A stretch of DNA of 64,000 nucleotides from Microbacterium sp. 1.5R (GTDB lineage Bacteria; Actinomycetota; Actinomycetes; Actinomycetales; Microbacteriaceae), in contig NZ_VDRC01000001.1 in NCBI RefSeq assembly GCF_007667425.1, forward strand, positions 1,073,379 to 1,137,378, given 5' to 3'. The notes beneath the pieces are model-generated. The model did not search any database. It was not told the origin of the DNA and saw only the letters and a list, made by a program, of their open reading frames with translations. Of the stretch, positions 8,132 to 17,123 are shown in pieces. Numbering within the stretch: the first letter of the stretch is position 1; every line of letters starts with the position of its first letter. Both the position numbers and the translations under genes were made by a program.

Positions 8132-9499
8132 ATGGCTGCCCGTAAACCCGCTCCTCCCGCGTACGTCTGCACGGAATGCGGGTGGACGACGGCGAAGTGG
8201 GTCGGCCGCTGTGCCGAGTGCCAGCAGTGGGGAACCGTGCAGGAGCAGGGGGCGCAGACCGGCATCCTCAGTCGCGTCACACCGCTCGCCCCCGGCGCCG
8301 ATCGCGCCGCGCGGCCGATCACGCAGATCACGACGACCGATGCACCGCGACGCACGAGCGGGGTATCGGAGTTCGACCGCGTGCTGGGCGGCGGCATCGT
8401 GCCCGGGGCGGCGATCCTGCTCAGCGGCGAGCCCGGCGTCGGCAAGTCGACGCTGCTGCTCGAGGTCGCGGCGCGCGCCGCGCACGCGGGGCGGCGCGTG
8501 CTGTATGCGAGCGCCGAGGAGTCACCTGCCCAGGTGCGGCTGCGCGCCGAGCGGACCGGGGCGCTGCACGACGAGCTGTACCTCGCGAGCGAGACCGACC
8601 TCGCGACCATCCTCGGCCACATCGACCAGGTCGCCCCGCAGCTCGTCATCGTCGACTCGGTGCAGACGGTGTCGTCGTCGCTCATCGACGGAGCCGCCGG
8701 CCAGCCGAGCCAGGTGCGCGAGGTCGCCGCGACGCTGATCCGCATCGCGAAGGAACGAGGGCTGCCGATCATCATCGTCGGTCACGTCACGAAAGACGGC
8801 CAGGTCGCCGGGCCCCGCGTGCTCGAGCATCTCGTCGACGTCGTCTGCCACTTCGAGGGAGACCGGCAGACGTCGCTCCGTTTCATCCGCGCGCTCAAGA
8901 ACCGCTTCGGCCCGACCGACGAGGTCGGATGCTTCGAGATGACCGGAGACGGCATCGCCGAGGTCCCCGACCCTTCGGGGCTGTTCCTCTCGCAGGGCGA
9001 GACCGAGCCGGGCACGTGCGTCGCGATCTCGCTCGAGGGGCGGCGGGCCCTTCCCGTCGAGGTGCAGGCGCTCACGGTGAACACCACCGCGCCGAATCCG
9101 CGTCGCGTCGTGAACGGGCTCGACTCATCGCGGGTGGCGATGGTGCTCGCGATCCTCGAGCGTCGAGCGCAGATCAAGACGAGCACGCTCGACGTCTACG
9201 TGTCGACCGTGGGAGGGGTGCGCTTCACCGAGCCCGCCGCCGATCTGGCGATAGCGATCGCCGTGGCGGGGTCGATCCAGCAGATCTCCGTACCGCGCAC
9301 GGTCGCGGTCGTCGGCGAGCTGAGCCTGGCCGGCGAGATCAGGCCCGTGACCCAGTCGGCGCAGCGCCGGTCCGAGGCGTCGCGCCTCGGCTACGAGCAG
9401 GTGGTCGATGACCGCTCGAAGACGCTGCGCGCGGCGCTCAACGACGTCCGGGCGCGCAACACGTCGCGCCGCCGCGAGGGCGACATCCCGCCCTTCTGA
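8132..9499 (+). CDS. radA: DNA repair protein RadA
   Basis: A 455-residue RecA-related ATPase and branch-migration helicase used in recombinational repair. The N-terminal zinc finger has C13, C16, C27 and C30; Walker A GEPGVGKST is at 99-107; the RadA-specific KNRFG motif is at 256-260; and the C-terminal half is the Lon-protease-like domain. The length is standard. TAGCCT (8120-8125) ends six nucleotides before the ATG, so the transcript is probably leaderless. The last codons lie in a 23-bp tandem duplication shared with the convergent gene. Confidence 0.97.
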   Translation: MAARKPAPPAYVCTECGWTTAKWVGRCAECQQWGTVQEQGAQTGILSRVTPLAPGADRAARPITQITTTDAPRRTSGVSEFDRVLGGGIVPGAAILLSGEPGVGKSTLLLEVAARAAHAGRRVLYASAEESPAQVRLRAERTGALHDELYLASETDLATILGHIDQVAPQLVIVDSVQTVSSSLIDGAAGQPSQVREVAATLIRIAKERGLPIIIVGHVTKDGQVAGPRVLEHLVDVVCHFEGDRQTSLRFIRALKNRFGPTDEVGCFEMTGDGIAEVPDPSGLFLSQGETEPGTCVAISLEGRRALPVEVQALTVNTTAPNPRRVVNGLDSSRVAMVLAILERRAQIKTSTLDVYVSTVGGVRFTEPAADLAIAIAVAGSIQQISVPRTVAVVGELSLAGEIRPVTQSAQRRSEASRLGYEQVVDDRSKTLRAALNDVRARNTSRRREGDIPPF

Positions 9500-9536
9500 C
9501 TCAGGCGTCGAGACCCTTCTGACTCAGGCGTCGAGA
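9491..9536. repeat. Perfect 23-bp tandem duplication at a convergent gene end
   Basis: Positions 9491-9513 and 9514-9536 are identical over 23 bp. Each copy carries both the radA TGA and, on the other strand, the stop of the facing gene. Without the duplication the two genes would end essentially on top of each other. Confidence 0.95.
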
Positions 9537-9934
9537 GCCTTGAGGATCTCCTCGGGCGAGGCCTGCATCGGATGCGGCCCGGCGATGTCGAGGAACACCG
9601 TCGTGATCGGGTGCGCCGAAAGGAACGTCCGCAGCCAGTCGGCGCCGAAGACACCGACGCCGGGCGGCAGGTTGGCCGGCTTGTTCTTCGCGTCACTGAA
9701 CAGCAGCAGCGCGAGGTCGCCGCTGTTCGGGTCGCGATAGGTCCATACTTCGCCGCTGTCGAGCGGGTTGTCTCGCGCGCCCGGTGAGAGCAGGGGCACC
9801 ACGGTCGTGCCGTGGCGCAGGGCGAGGGCGACCGCCGCGACATCCTGCTTCTCGAGCGCCTGGGCGAGAGCATCCGACCGGAAGTCCTCGGGTGCGGGCT
9901 TGCTCTTGGCGGGCTTCGCCTTCTTCGCTGCCAT
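9524..9934 (-). CDS. SseB N-terminal-domain-like protein
   Basis: A 136-residue cytoplasmic protein with a Lys/Ala/Pro-rich start (MAAKKAKPAKSKPAPEDF). The compact alpha/beta domain (VVPLLSPG, LALLLFSD, GADWLRTFL, TVFLDIAGP) resembles the SseB-like domain found in many actinobacterial proteins of unknown role. TAAGCT (9941-9946 on the minus strand) and GGAGGC place an apparent -10 six nucleotides before the ATG. Convergent with radA. Function unknown; the family assignment is moderate. Confidence 0.65.
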   Translation of the reverse strand: MAAKKAKPAKSKPAPEDFRSDALAQALEKQDVAAVALALRHGTTVVPLLSPGARDNPLDSGEVWTYRDPNSGDLALLLFSDAKNKPANLPPGVGVFGADWLRTFLSAHPITTVFLDIAGPHPMQASPEEILKALDA

Positions 9935-10137
9935 GCCTCCAGCTTATGGCGACGCGGCGTATCCGCAGGCGGAGGGCCCGGCGGGTACCGCAGGTCTCGG
10001 CGGGCCAGCGGGCGACGAGGGCATCGGCGGGCAACGCGAGCATCGGCGGCCCAGCGGGCAACGCGAGCATCGGCGGGCCAGCGGGCAACGGGGCCAGCGG
10101 GCGTCGCGGGCGACGGGATCGGGCCGGAGACAGAATG

Positions 10138-10185
10138 GGGCCCTCTCGAGTCCTCCATTGGGGACTGGGGTACTCGAGAGGGCCC
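10138..10185. repeat. Perfect 14-bp inverted repeat
   Basis: GGGCCCTCTCGAGT (10138-10151) is the exact reverse complement of 10172-10185, with a 20-nt loop that can itself pair weakly (AGTCC/GGACT). The strong stem could terminate transcription from either side of the gap. Confidence 0.85.
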
Positions 10186-10414
10186 AGGCTCTCGTGGCGG
10201 CAGTGTCGAAGCGCTGGGGACGCTGTGAGTCGACGCCATTGGGGATGGCATAGTGCCGCAAAGATCTGGAGAGCCATGGCAATGGTATCCCAAAGATGCG
10301 AGCGCGTCACCATCGAAGCTGAACGCGGGTCGGTATTCACCCTCCGGACACGTGCGGGACACCTCCCAGCATCCGCTCTTCACCCGCAATTCCCCCGACC
10401 CCCGACCCCGAGAT

Positions 10415-10479
10415 CAGGAGGATGCGCCGAGATCAGGACGATCCGGGCCGAAGTGTCATGATCTCGGACGAACCTCCTG
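10415..10479. repeat. 65-bp palindromic repeat, family C, copy 1
   Basis: Begins CAGGAGGATGCGCCGAGATC and ends with the near-complementary ATCTCGGACGAACCTCCTG, giving an imperfect long stem. It differs from the copy at 10542-10606 at six positions by direct alignment. Confidence 0.85.
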
Positions 10480-10541
10480 CTCCCAGGGCGCCCTCCCAGG
10501 ACGCCGACCCAGGGCGCCGACCCAGGACGCCGACCTCGAAA

Positions 10542-10606
10542 CAGGAGGATGCGCCGAGATCAGGACGATCCAGGCCAGAGCGTCCTGATCTCGGGCGAAC
10601 CTCCTG
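10542..10606. repeat. 65-bp palindromic repeat, family C, copy 2
   Basis: Same length and layout as the element at 10415. A third fragment (GGACGCCGACCTC then ACAGGAGGAT, about 10613-10648) runs into the 3' end of the DUF4232-like gene, so the last codons of that gene (QILLY) overlap repeat-derived sequence. Confidence 0.85.
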
Positions 10607-10635
10607 CTCTCAGGACGCCGCCCAGGACGCCGACC

Positions 10636-11328
10636 TCAGTACAGGAGGATCTGCGTGGTCGAGGCGGCGGCGAACCCGCCGATCTCGACGGCCACGTGGT
10701 ACGACGAGCCGCCGCCCGGCGCGCGGGGGCGGTTCTCCTGCGCGCAGGTGTCGACGCTCGAGCGCGTGCGATCCCAGACCACGGGTACCTTGCTCGTCAC
10801 GGTCGCGCCGGCCGAGAGCGTGGCGATCATGCTGCTCGGGTTCTCCTGGCAGTCGGTCGACCGCCACCACACGTCGGCGCCGCTCGAGACGGTGAACCGC
10901 TGTGTGCTCGATCCGACGTCGATCGTGCAGTCGGTGGGGCCGTTGTTGGTGAGCGAGATCGACAGGTTCGGCAGCTGGCCCGCGGCGTAGGTCTCGGCAT
11001 CCGTGACGGCCGTGACCACGACGTCCTTCGCTTCGCACGCCACGATGCCGGGGGTCTCTTCCGCCGTCGGTTCGTCCGACGGTCCGTCCGACGGTCCGTC
11101 CGACGGCTCACCAGTCGGGGTGTCGGACGGCGAGGCCGATGGCGTGGCGCCGTCCGTCGCAGCGGGCGACGCCGAGGGGCTCGGCTGCGGTGCGGTCTCG
11201 GCCGCGCTGGCCCAGGGCCGCGAGACCAGCAGCCACACCGAGACGCCGACGACGGCGACGAGCACGATCAGTGCGACCATCATCACCAGTCGCCGACGAC
11301 GGTAGACGGCGGCGGACTGACGAGGCAT
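10636..11328 (-). CDS. Membrane-anchored DUF4232-like extracellular protein
   Basis: A 230-residue protein. A basic N-terminus (YRRRR) and one membrane helix (residues 14-36) are followed by a Ser/Pro/Thr/Asp-rich linker with SDGPSDGPSDEP repeats (residues about 48-90). An outer beta-sandwich follows with paired cysteines (IVAC, TDC, TDC, DTC) and tryptophans, resembling DUF4232. It is probably displayed outside the membrane; function unknown. TAACCT (11335-11340, minus strand) ends six nucleotides before the ATG, so the mRNA is probably leaderless. The linker is encoded by a short minisatellite. Confidence 0.75.
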   Translation of the reverse strand: MPRQSAAVYRRRRLVMMVALIVLVAVVGVSVWLLVSRPWASAAETAPQPSPSASPAATDGATPSASPSDTPTGEPSDGPSDGPSDEPTAEETPGIVACEAKDVVVTAVTDAETYAAGQLPNLSISLTNNGPTDCTIDVGSSTQRFTVSSGADVWWRSTDCQENPSSMIATLSAGATVTSKVPVVWDRTRSSVDTCAQENRPRAPGGGSSYHVAVEIGGFAAASTTQILLY

Positions 11329-11369
11329 GTCTCTAGGTTAAGCGATCGACCTGTCGATCCCCCGGAGAC

Positions 11370-12428
11370 TCAGCCGGGGATCCCGATGCGCCGCTCGCCG
11401 GAGCGCAGCTGCTGGATCACGACGGCGATCACGAGCAGCGCGCCCTGCGCGACGTTCTGCCAGAACGAGTTCACCCCGAGGATGGTCATGCCGTTGGTCA
11501 GCACACCGAGCAGGATGACCGCGAGGATCGTGCCCGAGATGGTTCCCTTGCCGCCCTTCAGCGCCGCGCCGCCGAGCGCCGCAGCCGTGATGGCCTGCAG
11601 CTCGAGTCCCTCCGACCCCGAGATCGGCTGGCCCGATCCGGTGCGGGCGGTGATGAGGATGCCGGCGATCGCCGCCACCGCGCCGGTCACCATGTAGACG
11701 CCGATGATGTAGCGGTTGATGTCGATGCCCGCGAGGCGCGAGGCGATGTTGTTGCCGCCGACCGCGTAGATGTTGCGGCCGACCGAGGTGTAGCGCAGCA
11801 CGATGTGCGCGAGCAGCGCCACGAGCAGCAGCACGAGGATGAGGGTGGGGATGCCGCCGATCGCCCCTCGTGCGAGGAACACGAAGAACGGGTCGGCGCC
11901 GGTGTACCCCTGCGCGCGGCCGTCCGAGATGAGCTGCGCGATGCCTTTGAACGCCGCGAGGGTCGCGAGCGTGGCGATCACGGGGTTGACCCGGCCGAAC
12001 ACGATGATGCAGCCGTTCACGAGGCCGCAGAGCACGCCGATGCCGATCGCACCGGCGACTCCGAGCACGGGGCCGGCCGCGGTGAAGATCATCGCCGACG
12101 TCACCGAGGTGAGACCCGCGATCGACCCGACCGAGATGTCGAGCGCTCCGAGGATGATGACGATGGTCTGCACGACGGCAAGCAGTCCCATGATCGCGAT
12201 GGCCGTGCCGATGACCTTGAGGTTCGCGACGCTGAAGAACAGCGGGTTCTGCAGGCCGATGACGGCGACGACCAGCACGATCGCCAGGATGAGCGAGACG
12301 TTCTGCACGCCCACCCCTCCGAGGATCCGCCGCAGGAGCGACGGACGCTCGGCGGCCGGCCTCTCGACGGTGTCCGTCGCGGCCGCTCCTGTCTTCATGA
12401 CTTCGGGGTTGTCGACCTTGTCGCTCAT
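11370..12428 (-). CDS. Monosaccharide ABC transporter permease
   Basis: A 352-residue permease of the ribose/arabinose type (BPD_transp_2). It has about ten hydrophobic helices and the family motifs ILGALDISVGSIAGL, GRVNPVIATLATL and LGGAALKGGKGTISGT. It forms the membrane channel with the ATPase and lipoprotein encoded upstream. The ATG at 12428 overlaps the ATPase stop as ATGA. It is the last gene of the importer operon. Substrate class (sugar) is sound; the exact sugar is unknown. Confidence 0.92.
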   Translation of the reverse strand: MSDKVDNPEVMKTGAAATDTVERPAAERPSLLRRILGGVGVQNVSLILAIVLVVAVIGLQNPLFFSVANLKVIGTAIAIMGLLAVVQTIVIILGALDISVGSIAGLTSVTSAMIFTAAGPVLGVAGAIGIGVLCGLVNGCIIVFGRVNPVIATLATLAAFKGIAQLISDGRAQGYTGADPFFVFLARGAIGGIPTLILVLLLVALLAHIVLRYTSVGRNIYAVGGNNIASRLAGIDINRYIIGVYMVTGAVAAIAGILITARTGSGQPISGSEGLELQAITAAALGGAALKGGKGTISGTILAVILLGVLTNGMTILGVNSFWQNVAQGALLVIAVVIQQLRSGERRIGIPG

Positions 12429-13924
12429 GCGGCGACCTCCTCGTCCATCGCGAGCGCGAGAATGCTCTCTTCGGTTGCCTCGGCGCGCGGGAGTTCCCCG
12501 GTGATGCGGCCGTGGGCCATGACATAGATGCGGTCCGAGACGCCGAGCACCTCGGGGAGTTCGCTGGAGACCACGATCACGGCGACGCCCTCGTGCGAGA
12601 GGCGGTCGATGATCGCGTAGATCTCGGCCTTCGCGCCGACGTCGATGCCGCGCGTCGGTTCGTCGAGCAGCAGGATGCGCGGCGCGGTGGCGAGCCAGCG
12701 GGCGAGCACCACCTTCTGCTGGTTGCCTCCCGACAGTCGCCCGACGAGCTGCTCGGTGCCGGGGGTCCGGATGCGGAGGGAGTCGACGTAGCCCTGAGCG
12801 AGCGCCGTCTCGGCGGAGTCCTTGACGAAGATCCAGCGCGACAGCGATCGGAGCACGGCGAGCGCGGCGTTGTCGCGCACGCTGCGTTCGAGAAGCAGCG
12901 CCTCGGCCTTGCGCTCCTCCGGTGCGAATCCGATGCCGGCCCGGATGCTGTCGCGGGGGCTGCGGAATCGTCTGACCTTCCCGTCGACGGCGATCGTGCC
13001 GGCCGTGATGGGCAGGTCACCCGCGATCGTCTTCATGAGTTCGCTGCGTCCGGCGCCGACGAGGCCGGCGATGCCGACCACCTCGCCCGCCCTGACCGAC
13101 AGGGAGACGTTCTGCACGAACTCGTTCGTCACGTCGTCGAGCTCGAGCGCGACATCGCCGAGCGCCGCGGGCTCGCGGTGGAAGAACTGGGTGAGATCGC
13201 GCCCGACCATCATGCGCACGAGCTCGTCGTGGTTGGTCTCGCCCACGGCCTTCGTGCCGACGAAGGCGCCGTCGCGGAGCACGGTTATTCGGTCGGCGAG
13301 CTGGAAGATCTCGCCCATGCGGTGCGAGACGTAGCCGATCGCCACGCCCTCCTCCTGCAGCTGGCGGATGAGGGCGAAGAGCAGCGCGACCTCTTCGTCG
13401 CCGAGAGACGAGGTCGGCTCGTCGAAGCAGATGACCTTCGGGCGTGCGATGACGGCGCGCATGATCTCGACGATCTGACGCTGCGCCGGCGACAGATCGG
13501 CCCCGAGGGTGCGGGCGTCGATGACGCGGTCGAACCCCCAGCGGCGCAGCTCTGCGGTGGCGGTGCGCTCGAGCCGGCCGCGACGGTATCCGCCGGCGCC
13601 GAGCGCGCCGATGTAGATGTTCTCGGCGACCGATACCCACGGGACGATCTCGGGCTCCTGGGCGATGACGCGCAGCCCGGCATCCCGAGCATCGGCGGGG
13701 CCGGAGAACGACACGGCCTCCCCGCCGAGCGACAGCTCGCCGCCGTCGGGCTGGTAGTCGCCGCCCAGGATCTTGAGGAGCGTCGACTTGCCGGCGCCGT
13801 TCTCGCCCATGAGCGCCGTGACCTCGCCGGCGCGCAGCTCGAGTTCGACGCCGCGCAGAGCGCGCACGGGGCCGAACGACTTGGTGATCGCCTGTGCGCG
13901 CAGCGCGACGGCCGGATCGGTCAT
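12425..13924 (-). CDS. Sugar ABC transporter ATP-binding protein (two ABC domains)
   Basis: A 499-residue fused ATPase as in RbsA/AraG/MglA. Domain 1 has GENGAGKST, LSPAQRQIVEIMRA and VICFDEPTSSL. Domain 2 has the degenerate GLVGAGRSE, then LSGGNQQKVVLARWL and ILLLDEPTRGID. A degenerate second Walker A is normal for this family. It powers import through the adjacent permease and is coupled to it by an overlap. It lies 73 bp after the binding-protein gene. Confidence 0.95.
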   Translation of the reverse strand: MTDPAVALRAQAITKSFGPVRALRGVELELRAGEVTALMGENGAGKSTLLKILGGDYQPDGGELSLGGEAVSFSGPADARDAGLRVIAQEPEIVPWVSVAENIYIGALGAGGYRRGRLERTATAELRRWGFDRVIDARTLGADLSPAQRQIVEIMRAVIARPKVICFDEPTSSLGDEEVALLFALIRQLQEEGVAIGYVSHRMGEIFQLADRITVLRDGAFVGTKAVGETNHDELVRMMVGRDLTQFFHREPAALGDVALELDDVTNEFVQNVSLSVRAGEVVGIAGLVGAGRSELMKTIAGDLPITAGTIAVDGKVRRFRSPRDSIRAGIGFAPEERKAEALLLERSVRDNAALAVLRSLSRWIFVKDSAETALAQGYVDSLRIRTPGTEQLVGRLSGGNQQKVVLARWLATAPRILLLDEPTRGIDVGAKAEIYAIIDRLSHEGVAVIVVSSELPEVLGVSDRIYVMAHGRITGELPRAEATEESILALAMDEEVAA

Positions 13925-13997
13925 GGTGTCCTCTCGTGTTCATGTACTGGGGAGGCGGGGGCGGTCGTGTTCACGGCCGCCCCCGCGCGGAGGGACG

Positions 13998-15035
13998 TCA
14001 GGTGCAGACGACGCCCTTCGCCTCCCAGTTGGAGGCATCGACGATCTCGGTGTTGGCGACGGTCTTCGGCGGCAGGTCGGTGCCGTTGCGCAGCAGGTCG
14101 ACCATCGAGGTGACGGCGGCCTTGCCGACCTCGACGCCCGAGATGAACAGCGCCGACTTGTTCCCCGTCTCCTGACCGGCGTTCCAGTCCTTGCAGGTCA
14201 GGTAGGCGCCGAGTCCGACGCCGACGATGTCGGCCGGGGCGACGCCGGAGTTCTGCAGGGCCGTCACGACGCCGGTCTCGTTCTCGTCGTTGCAGCCCCA
14301 GACGACCCAGTGCTTGACGCCGGAGTTCGCGGTGATGACGGCGCCGGCCTTGTCCTGCGCGTCGGTGGCGGAGTTGTCGGTGCCGACCTCGATGACCTCG
14401 GGGCCGTCGGGCACGGCCTGCGAGAAGGCGTCGATCGCACCGTCGACGCGCTCGACGCAGTTCGGCTGGTCCTGCTTGTAGGCAGAGAGGATGCGGGTGT
14501 CGGCGGCCGCCCAGCCGGCCTCCTGGTAGAGGCGGGCGGCATCCGCTCCGACCTTCTCGCCCATCGAGGTGCCGTCGAAGCCGGTGAACGGGGCGGCGTC
14601 GCCCTTCGCGTCGACGATCGGATCGTCGGCCGCCATGAGCGGGATGCCGGCGTCGGCGGCGAGCTGGATCACCTGCGGGCCGATCTGCGTGTCGGGCACG
14701 ACGATGATGATGGCGTCCACGCCCTGCGCGATCGCGGCCTCGACCTCCGAGATGGCCTTGTTCGAGTCGGTGCTGACGTCGACGACGTTGATTGTCACAT
14801 CGCCGTCCTCCTTCGCCGCCTCCTTCGCGCCGTCGGCTTCGTCGATGAAGTACTGCTGGTCGCCCTGCTTCTGGATGAGGGCGATGGTGAGCGGGCCGTC
14901 CGACGTGCCTCCGCCGCCCGCGGCGGGCTCGGCAGTCTCCATTCCGGACGAACAGGCGGTGAGTGCGGCGAGCGCGAGGACGGCGGCGCCGCCGGCGGCG
15001 GTCCGCGCCCAGAGGCGGCTGCGGGTGGCGAACAT
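13998..15035 (-). CDS. Sugar-binding lipoprotein (AraF-like)
   Basis: A 345-residue solute-binding protein. The lipoprotein signal peptide ends LTAC, placing the lipid-anchored Cys near residue 28, and a Gly/Ser linker follows. The periplasmic-binding-protein type I fold has segments resembling the arabinose-binding protein: DDPIVDAKG, MGEKVGADAARLYQEAGW and VKHWVVWGCNDENETGVV. ATG 15035 is preceded by AAGGAG. First gene of the importer operon; an AraC regulator is divergent. The arabinose-like substrate is inferred from these similarities and is not certain. Confidence 0.9.
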   Translation of the reverse strand: MFATRSRLWARTAAGGAAVLALAALTACSSGMETAEPAAGGGGTSDGPLTIALIQKQGDQQYFIDEADGAKEAAKEDGDVTINVVDVSTDSNKAISEVEAAIAQGVDAIIIVVPDTQIGPQVIQLAADAGIPLMAADDPIVDAKGDAAPFTGFDGTSMGEKVGADAARLYQEAGWAAADTRILSAYKQDQPNCVERVDGAIDAFSQAVPDGPEVIEVGTDNSATDAQDKAGAVITANSGVKHWVVWGCNDENETGVVTALQNSGVAPADIVGVGLGAYLTCKDWNAGQETGNKSALFISGVEVGKAAVTSMVDLLRNGTDLPPKTVANTEIVDASNWEAKGVVCT

Positions 15036-15128
15036 TGAGACTCCTTCGTCTTCGTGCGTGACCGGCCAGGACAGCCGGCAGGTGTGCGGAACAGATCGAA
15101 CGTACATCGCCCGGCCGGTGCGCGTGGA

Positions 15129-15145
15129 GGACGATCAAACGGATC
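15129..15145. promoter_or_regulatory. Candidate AraC-regulator site GGACGATC-N4-GGATC, site 1
   Basis: GGACGATC (15129-15136), four bases, then GGATC (15141-15145), about 95 bp before the binding-protein start and upstream of the divergent AraC gene. The same 13 fixed bases with the same spacer length recur at 20222-20238 before the DUF5107 operon. A related GATCC-GATGGATCG string also occurs next to a terminator at 21576, which weakens the case. Confidence 0.35.
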
Positions 15146-15280
15146 ATATGGACGTTCCTCTGACTCCACCACGCCGCGGTTCACACAGGCCCGGTCGGCA
15201 CTGTGACCGCGTCGGGGCATTAGCCTGGCAGTATCGGTCGCCACGGCCGTGTGAGTCGCCGCCGACCTTCAGGACACCTC

Positions 15281-16171
15281 ATGGACGAGACGCCTATCAC
15301 TCCTCCCCCGCACTATCGGATGGAGGGTTTCGAGCACCAGCGTCTGTGCGTGCTGCCCAGGCCGCTCGTCGACAGCGCTCTGAACACCGCCGGCACGAGG
15401 CGGCTGCTCGTCACGGACGCCGGATACTTCCCGCAGGCGCGCGGGCACCGCCGGGTGCGGCCCCGCGGAACCGTCGAGACGGTGGTGCTGCTGTGCGTCG
15501 CAGGACGAGGCACCGTCACGGTCGCCGGCGAGGCACACGTCCTCACCCCGTCGACGTCGATCGCGATCTCCGCCGGCACCCCGCACTCGTACGAGTCGTC
15601 GGACGACGACCCGTGGAGCATCTGGTGGCTGCATGTGCGGGGAACGGATGCCGCGGAGCTCGCCGCCCAGACTCTCGGCAGGCAGAGTCCGACGACGCGG
15701 CTGCGGTCGATCGACCGCGTCGTCGCGCTGTTCGACGAACTGGTCACGGTGCTGGAGAGGCGGCTGTCGCCCCCACAGCTGCTCGTCGCCTCAGGCATCG
15801 CCTGGAATCTGCTGACGCGCATCGCTGCCGACAGCATCCTCCCCGGCGAGGGGTCGGCGCTGGAGCGGGCGATGCGGTACCTGGAGTCACGAGTCGACGG
15901 CAACATCCAGGTCGCCGAGCTCGCGGCGCTCGTCGGCATGTCGCCGTCGCATCTGAGCGCGCTCTTCCGGCAGGCCACCGGCAGCGGGCCGGCGGCGTTC
16001 CACACCTCGCTGCGTATGACTCATGCCCGCAACCTGCTCGACACGACCTCGCTGTCGGTACGCGAGATCGCGACCGCAGTCGGCTACATCGATCCGCTGT
16101 ACTTCTCGCGGCACTTCCGCCGTCTGCACGGCGTGAACCCGACGAGCTACCGCGCCCAGCACAAGGGCTGA
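15281..16171 (+). CDS. AraC-family transcriptional regulator
   Basis: A 296-residue protein. The N-terminal cupin-like sensor domain (residues about 20-150, with GRGTVTVAGEAHVLTPST) is followed by two helix-turn-helix motifs at the C-terminus. The first contains IQVAELAALVGMSPSHLSALFR; the second ends with the family signature IATAVGYIDPLYFSRHFRRLHGVNPTSYR. ATG 15281 has AGGA six bases upstream; GTG 15251 is an alternative. A TAGCCT -10 candidate is at 15221. It is divergent from the sugar importer and convergent with the aldose epimerase, so it likely activates both sugar operons. Confidence 0.92.
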   Translation: MDETPITPPPHYRMEGFEHQRLCVLPRPLVDSALNTAGTRRLLVTDAGYFPQARGHRRVRPRGTVETVVLLCVAGRGTVTVAGEAHVLTPSTSIAISAGTPHSYESSDDDPWSIWWLHVRGTDAAELAAQTLGRQSPTTRLRSIDRVVALFDELVTVLERRLSPPQLLVASGIAWNLLTRIAADSILPGEGSALERAMRYLESRVDGNIQVAELAALVGMSPSHLSALFRQATGSGPAAFHTSLRMTHARNLLDTTSLSVREIATAVGYIDPLYFSRHFRRLHGVNPTSYRAQHKG

Positions 16172-16190
16172 GCAGGAGACGGATGCCGCG

Positions 16191-17123
16191 TCACCGCCCG
16201 ACGCGGCGGATGGTCCACCCCGCGCCCACCGACCCGCCGGGAGGCACGACGAGCAGATCGTCGCCTGATCGGAACGCGTCGGGCGGACAGGTCGTGGGTT
16301 CGACGGCGAGACCGACCCGGTGGTCGGCGCCGACGCCGTGGTCGGCCGTGTAGATCTGCACCCATGGGCACCGCTCGTCCCACTCGACCTCGACCCCGCG
16401 ACCCTCGGCGTCGGTGAGGCGCGCGCGGGCACGGCCGTCGCGGAAGACCAGCCCGGTGAACGCGTTGTTCACGACGAGGTCGCCGAGGTGTCGACCGCGG
16501 CGGAAGTCGCGGCCCCCGGGGTCTTCGGAGACCGCGACGAGGCGATCGGGCAGCATCCGATCCTCCGTCACGAGCAGCACGCGTTCGGCGTCGAGTTCGA
16601 AGGTCAGCGCGTCGATGGCACGCGCACCGGCGGGCGCCGCGGTGAGGTACGGATGCCCGCCGAGCCCGACCGGGGCAGCGGTGTCGCTCTCGTTCGTCGC
16701 CGTGACCTCCTGGGCGAGCCCGTCCGGTCCGAGCCGGAACTCGACGTCGATCCGCAGCCGCCACGGATACCCGGGCTGCGGAGCGACCACCGCGGTGAGC
16801 ACGGCGTGGTCGGCGGCCGACTCGGTTACCGCGAAATCGCTCCACCCCGCGAGGCCGTGGGCGGCGGTGCGGGTCTCGGGTTCGTTCTGCACGAGCCGGT
16901 GCACCTCGCCGGCGAACGTGTATTCGCCGTCCGCGATCCGGTTCGGCCACGGAGCGAGCAGCGCTCCGCGCATCGCCGGACGCAGCTCGTCGGCCGCGAA
17001 GGGAACGATCAGGTCGACGCCGTCGTGCTGCAGCGTCCGCAGCGCCGCTCCGACGCTCGCGATCGAGGCGCGGTAGCGACCCGCACGCAGGTCCACCGGG
17101 ATGCCGGAGAGCGGCACCGTCAC
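16191..17123 (-). CDS. Aldose 1-epimerase family protein
   Basis: A 310-residue galactose-mutarotase-like beta-sandwich enzyme expected to interconvert alpha and beta anomers of a hexose or pentose. Family features are PWPNRIADGEYTFAGE, AAHGLAGWSDFAV (catalytic His in HGL), VGLGGHPYLT (second His) and the C-terminal VAVEPTTCPPDAF, with the catalytic Glu in LAVEPTT. GTG 17123 overlaps the preceding stop as GTGA, so it is translationally coupled to the DUF5107 gene. Confidence 0.9.
   Translation of the reverse strand: MTVPLSGIPVDLRAGRYRASIASVGAALRTLQHDGVDLIVPFAADELRPAMRGALLAPWPNRIADGEYTFAGEVHRLVQNEPETRTAAHGLAGWSDFAVTESAADHAVLTAVVAPQPGYPWRLRIDVEFRLGPDGLAQEVTATNESDTAAPVGLGGHPYLTAAPAGARAIDALTFELDAERVLLVTEDRMLPDRLVAVSEDPGGRDFRRGRHLGDLVVNNAFTGLVFRDGRARARLTDAEGRGVEVEWDERCPWVQIYTADHGVGADHRVGLAVEPTTCPPDAFRSGDDLLVVPPGGSVGAGWTIRRVGR

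Larger units (their letters stand above)
9935..10635. other. Non-coding repeat-rich gap
   Basis: There is no credible gene in these 700 bp. From about 9990 to 10110 there are degenerate GC-rich tandem repeats built on GGCGGGCCAGCGGGCAACG. Then comes a perfect hairpin (10138-10185), then two 65-bp palindromic elements (10415 and 10542) separated by short repeats of CAGGACGCCGACC. Open frames here have biased repetitive translations and no ribosome-binding sites. Confidence 0.75.

Noticed and set aside
9784-10588. Several open frames in the 9.9-10.6 kb gap
   Set aside because: They translate tandem and palindromic repeats into low-complexity Gly/Ala/Arg strings in all frames and lack ribosome-binding sites.
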